In this document: in pieces, positions 57,131-64,000 of the stretch
Layout: every line of letters starts with the position of its first letter
Position numbering within the stretch: position 1 is the stretch's first letter
DNA from: Intrasporangiaceae bacterium
Lineage (GTDB): Bacteria; Actinomycetota; Actinomycetes; Actinomycetales; Dermatophilaceae
Direction of reading: 5' to 3'
Assembly: GCA_021324575.1 (NCBI GenBank)
Contig: JAJPIW010000026.1
Coordinates: 1 to 64,000 of the forward strand
DNA: 64,000 nt
Notes under the pieces: generated by a model
What the model was told of the DNA's origin: nothing
What the model saw: the letters and a program-made list of their open reading frames with translations, nothing else
Database searches by the model: none
Program-made: the position numbers and the translations under genes

Positions 57131-57475
57131 TCAGCTGAGGTCGAACTCGGCGCGCCGGTCCGGCGGCACGAGGTCGAGGTAGTCGGGGTGCTTGGCGATG
57201 AAGCCTCGCACCGACGGGCAGTACGGCAGTACCGACAGGTGCGCCGCCCGGGTCTGGTCGAGCGCGTCGCGGATCAGCCGCTGCGCGAGGCCACGCCCCT
57301 GGTAGGCCGGGTCGACCTCGGTGTGCGGGAACGCTCGGACTCCGCCGGGCCGCTCGCGGTACTCGGTGAACCCGGCCAGCGCACCGTCGACGTGGACCTC
57401 GAACCGGCCCATCGCCGGGACATCGACGACCTCGACCACCTCTGGCGCATCGGCCTCCGGAGCTGCTTCGGTCAC
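57131..57475 (-). CDS. GNAT-like N-acetyltransferase (YjdJ type)
   Basis: GRFEVHVDGALAGFTEYRERPGGVRAFPHTEVDPAYQGRGLAQRLIRDALD; GTG start. Confidence 0.87.
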   Translation of the reverse strand: MTEAAPEADAPEVVEVVDVPAMGRFEVHVDGALAGFTEYRERPGGVRAFPHTEVDPAYQGRGLAQRLIRDALDQTRAAHLSVLPYCPSVRGFIAKHPDYLDLVPPDRRAEFDLS

Positions 57476-60090
57476 GGCCCTGACACTACGCCGTATGCCG
57501 CGGTGCAGCTCGAGCTCGCCGGCGACACCCCCAACGCGTCGGCGGCTGACCGGGCGCGGCTGCGACCGAGGTTCCAGGCGAGGGCGTCGTCGCTGTCCGC
57601 GGGCGTGCCGGCGCTGACCAGGCACGCCTTGAGCTCGCTCGGCAGGGAGCTGCCCGCGATGGTCGGGACGGCATCAGCGCCCAGCTGGGCGAGGTATATG
57701 GCGTCCAGCTTGCCGGTGAGGTGGTAGCGGGCGATGTTCTGCGCGGCGACGAAGCCGTCGGGGTTGAGCAGGCCGAAGCCGAGGGTGAACGCGGCACCAC
57801 TCGCCACCGCCGCGCGCGGCAGCCAGGAGGCCCGCTCGACCAGGACGGCCGCGAGGACGCACGCCACGAGCAGACCGAGCCAGAGCTCGAAGCCGTCGAC
57901 GAACAGCCGCAGCGTGGTCCAGCCGTAGGCGGACTGGTAGAGCGACATCCGGTGCAGTGCCGAGGCGACGACACAGAGGGTGAGGACGCAGAGCACCGCG
58001 GTCATCGCCCTGAGCGCGAACCGGTCCCGAGACATTTCGACCGATGCCTTGCGACGGACGAGCGCGACAACGGCGAGGGTGAGCACCGTGACGACGGTGA
58101 GCTGCCCGAACCCCTGGTGCACGTAGTCGGCATACGTCAGACCGGTCGTCCGCTGCACGTAGTCGTGACCGCCGAAGAGGGCGACGCCCTGCGCGGCGAG
58201 GAACGCGGCATACGTCGCGATGACGAGCCCGAGCGGTACCTGCCACTCCCAGGCCTGCGCGGTCCGGCGGCCAGCCGGGAGACCGAGGTCGTCGACGGTC
58301 GGCGGGTTGAGGGCGAGGTAGCAGCCGGCCAGGGTGATGCCGCCGGCGAGGACGAGGACGAAGGTCCGGAGGGTCAGGCTGCTCCACGCGAGATCGGGCA
58401 CGAGGCGCTGCGCCCACGCCCCGAGCAGGGCATCCGCCGAGGCGAAGAGCCCGCCGAAGAGGACGAGCGCGACCAGTGAGATCGCGGCCGTCCGGATGAC
58501 CGGCCAGAGCAGGCGCTGGCTCGTCATCGCACCGAGAGTGCGGCCGAGGAGTGGCAGTCCGCGCATGCCGGAGAAGACCCACGCGACCCCACTGGCGACC
58601 ATTCCCGCAAGGGTGCGTGCGCCGGTCAGGGCGACCGCTGCGACCGCGGCCGCGGTGGCGACCGACAGGATGGCCACAGCGGGTCGGTCGCGCAGCACGA
58701 CGACCAGGCCGAGAGCGACGCAGGTGACCACACTCCCCAGCGTCCACAGGCTGCGGCGGGTCGGTGATGCGTGCCAGATGGTCGCGCCAGCCAGGAGGAG
58801 GACGGCCAGCACGCCGACACCGAGGTTGCGGTAGGGCAGGACGACCGCGCCGACGACCCCGACCGCCAGGGCCGACCAGACGTAGCGCGGCTGCGGGGCC
58901 GGGTCGCGCTCGGGCCAGCGCTCCGCGAACAGCGGCTCGATGACTGGCGGTGCCGGGGGCAGGCTGCCGTATGCCGTGCGCGCGGCAGGGCTCGTCGGCG
59001 GGGGTTCCGCTGTGGTTGCCGATGTCCTTGTGGCAGAGCCTGGTTCAGCTGGCTGGGAAGGCGTCATGATGGGCTCCTTGCGGGTCGGTGGCTGAACGGG
59101 GAGGACGGCGCGGATGGTCGCGCCGGGATGGTCGGCATCGGTCGGGACGGCCGAGATCCGGCCGCCGTGCAGGTCGCAGACCCAGGCGGCGATGGCGAGG
59201 CCGAGGCCGGTCCCGCCGGAGGTGTCGTCGCCGGTCCCGAACCGGCTGAACAGACGGTCGGTGGCGCCGGCGGGCAGACCCGGGCCGTCGTCGGACACCT
59301 GGAGGAACCAGCGCTCCCCCTCGTCGCGGCCGGCCGTCACGCGGACCTCACCGCCGGTCGGGCTGTGCCGGATGGCGTTGTCGAGCAGGTTGGCGACCAC
59401 CTGGGAGAGGCGGTCCGGGTCACCGACGACCCGGAGGTCAGACGGCTCGACGTCGACCGTGAAATTGACGTCCCGGCCCTGCAGGCGGCCCTCGGCCACG
59501 GACTCCTCCAACATTGCCCGGACGCCCAGAACCGTTGTCCGCAAAGCGGTCTGGCCACCGTCGATGCGGGAGAGGTCGAGCAGGTCACGGACGAGAGCGC
59601 CGAGGCGCTCGGACTGGACGAGCGCCGATCGTAGAGTCGCCTCGTCCGGCTGGACGACCCCGTCGGCGAGGTTCTCCAGGAGCGCCTGCTGGGCCGCGAG
59701 CGGTGTCCGGAGCTCATGGGAGACGGTGGCGACGAGCTCGCGGCGCTGGCGGTCCACTGCGGCGAGCTGCGCGGCCATCGTCGTGAACGAGCGCGCCAGC
59801 AGGCCGACCTCGTCGTTCGAGGTCGTCGTGACGGGCACCGTGTGGTCGCCCGCGGCCAGCCGGCTCGCGGCATACGTCATCTCCCGCAACGGCGCGGTCA
59901 TCCCCCGGGCCAGCCACTGGGTGACCCCGAGGGCGGCCGCGATGGTCACCGGAAGACTGAGCCACAACGGCACCCGAGCCTGCTGGCCGATGCCGACGAC
60001 GAGGGCCGCCGCGATCACGGAGAGGCCGACGAGCAGGCCGAGCTTGACCTTGATCGAGGTGACCTGGTCGAGCGGTCGGTCAGGGTTCAC
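57472..60090 (-). CDS. Sensor histidine kinase fused in frame to DUF4173-like membrane protein; internal ATG with SD at 59067
   Basis: HAMP, ELVATVSHELRTPLAAQQALLENLADG, GTGLGLAIAAWVCDLHGG; then polytopic DUF4173-like region without intervening stop. Confidence 0.8.
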   Translation of the reverse strand: MNPDRPLDQVTSIKVKLGLLVGLSVIAAALVVGIGQQARVPLWLSLPVTIAAALGVTQWLARGMTAPLREMTYAASRLAAGDHTVPVTTTSNDEVGLLARSFTTMAAQLAAVDRQRRELVATVSHELRTPLAAQQALLENLADGVVQPDEATLRSALVQSERLGALVRDLLDLSRIDGGQTALRTTVLGVRAMLEESVAEGRLQGRDVNFTVDVEPSDLRVVGDPDRLSQVVANLLDNAIRHSPTGGEVRVTAGRDEGERWFLQVSDDGPGLPAGATDRLFSRFGTGDDTSGGTGLGLAIAAWVCDLHGGRISAVPTDADHPGATIRAVLPVQPPTRKEPIMTPSQPAEPGSATRTSATTAEPPPTSPAARTAYGSLPPAPPVIEPLFAERWPERDPAPQPRYVWSALAVGVVGAVVLPYRNLGVGVLAVLLLAGATIWHASPTRRSLWTLGSVVTCVALGLVVVLRDRPAVAILSVATAAAVAAVALTGARTLAGMVASGVAWVFSGMRGLPLLGRTLGAMTSQRLLWPVIRTAAISLVALVLFGGLFASADALLGAWAQRLVPDLAWSSLTLRTFVLVLAGGITLAGCYLALNPPTVDDLGLPAGRRTAQAWEWQVPLGLVIATYAAFLAAQGVALFGGHDYVQRTTGLTYADYVHQGFGQLTVVTVLTLAVVALVRRKASVEMSRDRFALRAMTAVLCVLTLCVVASALHRMSLYQSAYGWTTLRLFVDGFELWLGLLVACVLAAVLVERASWLPRAAVASGAAFTLGFGLLNPDGFVAAQNIARYHLTGKLDAIYLAQLGADAVPTIAGSSLPSELKACLVSAGTPADSDDALAWNLGRSRARSAADALGVSPASSSCTAAYGVVSGP

Positions 60091-60791
60091 GCGACGGCCT
60101 CCAGGGCGTAGCCGACGCCGTGGACGGTCCGGATCCGGTCGGCGCCGACCTTGGCGCGCAGGGCTTTGACGTGGCTGTCGAGGGTCCGCGTGCCGAGGCT
60201 GTCGGTCCAGCCCCAGACCTCCTGGAGGATCGCCTCGCGGCGCAGGACGACGCCCGGCTGGGTCGCGAGGAGGGCCAGCAGGTCGAACTCGGTGGGCGTG
60301 AGGTGGACCTCGACCCCGCCGGTCTCGACGCGGCGGCCGGCCCGGTCCAGGGTGAGGCCCCCGATGTGGAGGGCCGGCTCGGTCGACCCGGCCGCGGCCA
60401 GCTGCTGAGCTCGCTCGACCCGGCGCAGGAGCGCGCGGATCCGGGCGACGACCTCGCGCATCCGGAACGGCTTGGTGAGGTAGTCGTCGGCCCCGACGCC
60501 CAGCCCGACGAGGATGTCGGTCTCCTCGTCGCGGGCGGTGACCATGAGGACCGGGACCGGTCGGTCGGCCTGGATCCTGCGGCATACCTCCAGCCCGTCG
60601 AAGCCGGGGAGCATCACGTCAAGCACGACCAGGTCGGGGCGGTAGGTCTCGTATGCCGCGACCGCACCCGGCCCGTCCCAGGCCTGGTGCACCGAGAAGC
60701 CCTCTGCGACAAGGCGATCGGCCAACGCCTGGTTGATCGTCGGCTCGTCCTCGACGACGAGGAGGACGGGGCGCTGCGTTCCTTCGGGCAT
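60087..60791 (-). CDS. OmpR-family response regulator
   Basis: VLLVVEDEPTINQALADRL; LDVMLPGFDGLEVCRRI; winged-helix C-terminus. Confidence 0.94.
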   Translation of the reverse strand: MPEGTQRPVLLVVEDEPTINQALADRLVAEGFSVHQAWDGPGAVAAYETYRPDLVVLDVMLPGFDGLEVCRRIQADRPVPVLMVTARDEETDILVGLGVGADDYLTKPFRMREVVARIRALLRRVERAQQLAAAGSTEPALHIGGLTLDRAGRRVETGGVEVHLTPTEFDLLALLATQPGVVLRREAILQEVWGWTDSLGTRTLDSHVKALRAKVGADRIRTVHGVGYALEAVA

Positions 60792-60982
60792 GGCATCGAC
60801 CCTAGGTGGCCGGGGCTGAATGCCTCGGGTGGTCGATGTGGAGATTCCCTGCAGATCCCCCCGGCCGCGCTGCCGCGCCGTCACCCCCGCCCGGCCCCGC
60901 CCCGCCCGTGATGGTTGCGTCTGCGGATGTGAGGGCTCCAGCGCCCAGATCCGCAGACGCAAGGGACTCGGCGGTCGCTGGG

Positions 60983-61414
60983 CTACTCGGCGCCGAAACG
61001 GCCGCGCGCCTCGACCGGGATGAGCGGCCTGTCGGCGCGCACCTTGAGCTGCTGCACCGCCCAGCTGTTTCCGTCGGGGTCGGCGAACCCGAAGAAGGTG
61101 CCACCGTCCCGCTCGTCGAAGACGGTGACCTCGCTGCACTCGACGCCCCGCTCGACGAGCTCGGCGCGCGCGGCCTCGGCGTCGGCGACGACGAGCTGGA
61201 CGCCGTGCAGGCTGCCGGGGGCCATGGCGTTCTGGCTGGGCAGGCTGCCGATGACGATCGAGCACCCGGAGCCGCGCGGGGTGAGCTGCGCGACGTCCAT
61301 AAACTCGTTCGTCGTGCGGTGGTCGAGGTCGAAGCCGACCTGGTCGCGATAGAAGGCGATGCTCGCGTCCAGGTCACTGGCGGGGACGATGACGACTTCG
61401 AGGGTCCAGTCCAT
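60983..61414 (-). CDS. VOC family protein
   Basis: VPASDLDASIAFYRDQVGFDLDH; FGFADPDGNSWAVQQLK. Confidence 0.9.
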   Translation of the reverse strand: MDWTLEVVIVPASDLDASIAFYRDQVGFDLDHRTTNEFMDVAQLTPRGSGCSIVIGSLPSQNAMAPGSLHGVQLVVADAEAARAELVERGVECSEVTVFDERDGGTFFGFADPDGNSWAVQQLKVRADRPLIPVEARGRFGAE

Positions 61415-61488
61415 GTGCTTTGTCTCCTTGCAGGTCAGGCGTTCTCGGGTTGCAGTGGGTGTTGCGCGGGGAGGTCGGGCGTTTGGGG

Positions 61489-61974
61489 TCAGCGGGCGGT
61501 GACGATCTGCTCGAGCCGGTCGTAGCCCTGGGCCATACCGGTTTCCATCCCGCTCTGGACCATGGCGTCGCGGCCCTCGACGGTGCGGCCGACGCTGCGC
61601 CCGCGAAGGCGGGTCCGGCCGTCACCGAGGTCGTCGAACCAGAGGAACTCGATGGCGACCTCGTCCGGCATACCCTCGAACTCGAAGGTCTGGACGGCGA
61701 AGTCGTTGGCGCGCACGGTGTGGAACATGCCGCGGAAGCTGAACGAGCCGTGGTCGGGGGTGTGGTGGGTGTAGCGGTACGTGCCGCCGCTCACGAAGTC
61801 GTACTCGTCGATCTCCATCTCGTAGCCGTCCGGGCCGAGCCACCGCTTGACGACCTCGGGGTCACGGTGGGCCTCGAAGACGGCGGCGACGGGCGCGTCG
61901 AACTCGCGGGTGAAGTCGATCCACGGCACCCCGGCCGGGATGTCGAGGGTGAGGGCGTTGGTCGTGGTGGTCAT
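61489..61974 (-). CDS. SRPBCC (AHSA1-like) family protein
   Basis: IDFTREFDAPVAAVFEAHRDPEVVKRWLGPDGYEM. Confidence 0.9.
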   Translation of the reverse strand: MTTTTNALTLDIPAGVPWIDFTREFDAPVAAVFEAHRDPEVVKRWLGPDGYEMEIDEYDFVSGGTYRYTHHTPDHGSFSFRGMFHTVRANDFAVQTFEFEGMPDEVAIEFLWFDDLGDGRTRLRGRSVGRTVEGRDAMVQSGMETGMAQGYDRLEQIVTAR

Positions 61975-62333
61975 GGCGTCTGCTCCTTGGGGCTGGTGTC
62001 GCGGGAGGTGCGGGCGAGGACGGCGTCGAGCCGCCGGAACTGGTGCTCGTGGACCAACCGGTAGGAGTCGATCCAGGCGGTGAGGCGCTCGAGGGCGGCC
62101 GGGTCCAGGTGGACCGGTCGGCGCTGGGCGTCGCGGGTGCGCGTGACCAGGCCGGCCTGCTCGAGCACCTGGATGTGCCGGGAGACCGCCTGCTTGGTGA
62201 TCGCGAAGGGGTCGGCCAGCTCGTTGACGGTCGCCGGGCCCCGGGAGAGGCGGGCGATGATCTGCCGCCGCACCGGGTCCGCGAGCGCGGCGAACGCGGC
62301 ATCCAGCCGCTCCTCGTCGCTGCGTTCCGACAT
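61971..62333 (-). CDS. ArsR-family transcriptional regulator
   Basis: LDAAFAALADPVRRQIIARLSRGPATVNELADPFAITKQAVSRHIQVLEQAGLV. Confidence 0.92.
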   Translation of the reverse strand: MSERSDEERLDAAFAALADPVRRQIIARLSRGPATVNELADPFAITKQAVSRHIQVLEQAGLVTRTRDAQRRPVHLDPAALERLTAWIDSYRLVHEHQFRRLDAVLARTSRDTSPKEQTP

Positions 62334-62351
62334 CGTGGTCAACTCCCTCCT

Positions 62352-62373
62352 TGATCAACTGATATGTTGATCA
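62352..62373. promoter_or_regulatory. Candidate operator TGATCAAC-TGATAT-GTTGATCA upstream of arsR-type gene
   Basis: Perfect 8-bp inverted repeat 19 bp before start codon. Confidence 0.78.
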
Positions 62374-62427
62374 TGCGCGTATGCCGGTGCGCCTGTCAAC
62401 CCCAGAACCTCACCTTTTCGCGTGACT

Positions 62428-62493
62428 ATCTGACCCAATTGTTCCGGTAGTCACGGGGGCAGGCCCGTGACTACCGGAACAATTGGGTCAGAT
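62428..62493. terminator. Perfect about 30-bp stem: ATCTGACCCAATTGTTCCGGTAGTCACGGG / CCCGTGACTACCGGAACAATTGGGTCAGAT
   Basis: Very long perfect inverted repeat with about 6-nt loop; overlaps stop codon of WYL gene. Confidence 0.85.
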
Positions 62494-63462
62494 CGTGACG
62501 GCGGCGAGCGCCAGGCGGGTGGCCCAGCCGGCGAGCGCCTCGCGCACGGCCGGGCTCGCCTCCTCGACGACGACATCGACTCCCAGCGCACCGATGCCGA
62601 AGACGGCCCAGGCCGGCGAGCGAACCTCCATGGCCACCCGGCACGACGCGTCGTCGATCGGGGTGACGGTGCCCCAGCGGCCGATACCCGTCTCGATCAC
62701 CGAGGCGGGCGCGGCGGCTCGGACGACGACCCGGCCGGACTCCTCGTTGCGTGAAAGCCCTTGCCGCACGTAGGTGGCCGCGTCGCCGCCCGGGATCTCG
62801 CGGGGCCGGAACATCGACCTGGTGCCCATCGGCTCACGGAGCCGGTCGAGACGGAACGAGCGCCAGTCCTGCCGGTCGAGGTCGTATGCGACGAGGTACC
62901 ACCGTCGCCCCACCGTGACCAGGCGGTGTGGCTCGACGTGCCGGCGGACGTCCTCGCCGGCCACCTGCCCACCTCTCGCGCGATAGACGAACCGGACCCG
63001 CTCGCTGTCGCGCGCCGCTTGCGCGAGGGCGGCGAGGACCTCGGCCTCCACCTCGGGCGCCTCACCGAACGGGGAGTCGACGGTGACCGAGCGCAGCGCC
63101 TCGGCCCGTCGACGAAGCCGCGGCGGCAGGACCTGGACGACCTTGGCGAGCGCCGACAGCGAGGCGTCGGCGAGCGCCCCACCGGCAGCACCGGCCGAGC
63201 CCCCGAGTGCCACGACCAGGGCGATGGCCTCGTCCTCGTCGACGACGAGCGGGGGCATCGACGCGCCCGCGCCGAGCTGGTAGCCGCCCTCGACTCCCCG
63301 CGAGGACCGGACCGGGTAGCCGAGCTCCCGCAGCCGCTCGACGTCGCGGCGCAGCGTGCGGTCGCTCACCTCGAGCCGGTCGGCGAGCTCGTTGCCCGGC
63401 CAGAACCGATGGGTCTGGAGGAGCGACAGCAGACGCAGGGTCCGAGAGCTGGTGTTGGCCAT
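62488..63462 (-). CDS. HTH/WYL-domain (YafY-like) transcriptional regulator
   Basis: RTLRLLSLLQTHRFWPGNELADRLEVSDRTLRRDVERLRELGYPV. Confidence 0.92.
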   Translation of the reverse strand: MANTSSRTLRLLSLLQTHRFWPGNELADRLEVSDRTLRRDVERLRELGYPVRSSRGVEGGYQLGAGASMPPLVVDEDEAIALVVALGGSAGAAGGALADASLSALAKVVQVLPPRLRRRAEALRSVTVDSPFGEAPEVEAEVLAALAQAARDSERVRFVYRARGGQVAGEDVRRHVEPHRLVTVGRRWYLVAYDLDRQDWRSFRLDRLREPMGTRSMFRPREIPGGDAATYVRQGLSRNEESGRVVVRAAAPASVIETGIGRWGTVTPIDDASCRVAMEVRSPAWAVFGIGALGVDVVVEEASPAVREALAGWATRLALAAVTI

Positions 63463-63564
63463 GCAGCCCATCTTGCTCGGAATAGCGGTCAGAAAGTGTC
63501 CGGAACGGTTCCTAGCGTGGGTCAGGTCAGGGAAATCCCCACGAGACCTCGCCAAGGAGACCTC

Positions 63565-64000
63565 ATGAGCACCACCGCTCCCGCTCGGCCCGATCCGGTC
63601 GAGACCCACGTACCTCATCCAGACCTCAGCAACGCCACCTCCGCCGACCCCACAACCGTCGCCCTCGGCCCGCTCCCCGTCGGCCGGGCTCGCACCGCGG
63701 CACTGATCTCGCTCTTCCTCGCCTCGTCGATGGAGCTGCTCGATGTCAGCATCGTCAACGTCTCACTCCCGACGATCGAGAAGGGACTGCACGCCTCGGC
63801 GACCCAGCTGCAGTGGATGATCGCGGCATACCCGCTCGCCTTTGCCATCGCCCTGATCACCGGGTCCCGACTCGGTGACCGGTTCGGGCGCAAGCGGCTG
63901 TTCGTCATCGGACTCATCGCTTTCACCCTCATGTCGGCGGCGTGCGGCTTCGCGCCGACGGCCGGCGCGCTCGTCGCCTTCCGCGCGCTGCAGGGGCTGG
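63565..64000 (+). CDS. MFS transporter, DHA2-like (truncated by window end)
   Basis: LFLASSMELLDVSIVNVSLPTIEKGLHASATQLQWMIAAYPLAFAIALITGSRLGDRFGRKRLFVIG. Confidence 0.9.
   Translation, partial: MSTTAPARPDPVETHVPHPDLSNATSADPTTVALGPLPVGRARTAALISLFLASSMELLDVSIVNVSLPTIEKGLHASATQLQWMIAAYPLAFAIALITGSRLGDRFGRKRLFVIGLIAFTLMSAACGFAPTAGALVAFRALQGL

Noticed and set aside
859-63831. Octamer as KOPS, Chi or a restriction site
   Set aside because: Both orientations are about equally frequent, unlike KOPS/Chi; a non-palindromic 8-mer is too long for a typical Type II site. Methylation by a Type I/III or orphan enzyme is not excluded.

Overview
64-kb window of a high-GC actinobacterial chromosome. Gene content and the repeated word described below look Intrasporangiaceae-like, but that assignment is inference. 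It is mostly ordinary metabolic, transport and regulatory genes: an acyl-CoA dehydrogenase/SDR/phosphotransferase cluster with a divergent TetR, an ars cluster (arsR, FAD oxidoreductase, MIP channel, arsC), nadE, dinB, a molybdopterin oxidoreductase, a SNF2/SWIM helicase, a ClC channel, a permuted ATP-grasp/alpha-E plus transglutaminase pair, and a response regulator/histidine kinase. Accessory elements include VapBC-like and MazEF-like toxin-antitoxin loci with palindromic operators, several gene remnants, and composite hairpin elements between genes. The most unusual signal is not a gene. The non-palindromic word GTATGCCG / CGGCATAC recurs about 90 times by hand count, roughly once per 0.7 kb. 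It occurs on both strands, in all three codon frames (forcing TAT, GCA and ATA codons) and between genes, including an inverted pair bracketing a terminator and a tandem triple. This resembles a DNA-uptake-sequence-like or genome-architecture word and I am not aware of a described function for it in actinobacteria. No tRNA, rRNA, CRISPR array or intact transposase was recognised.
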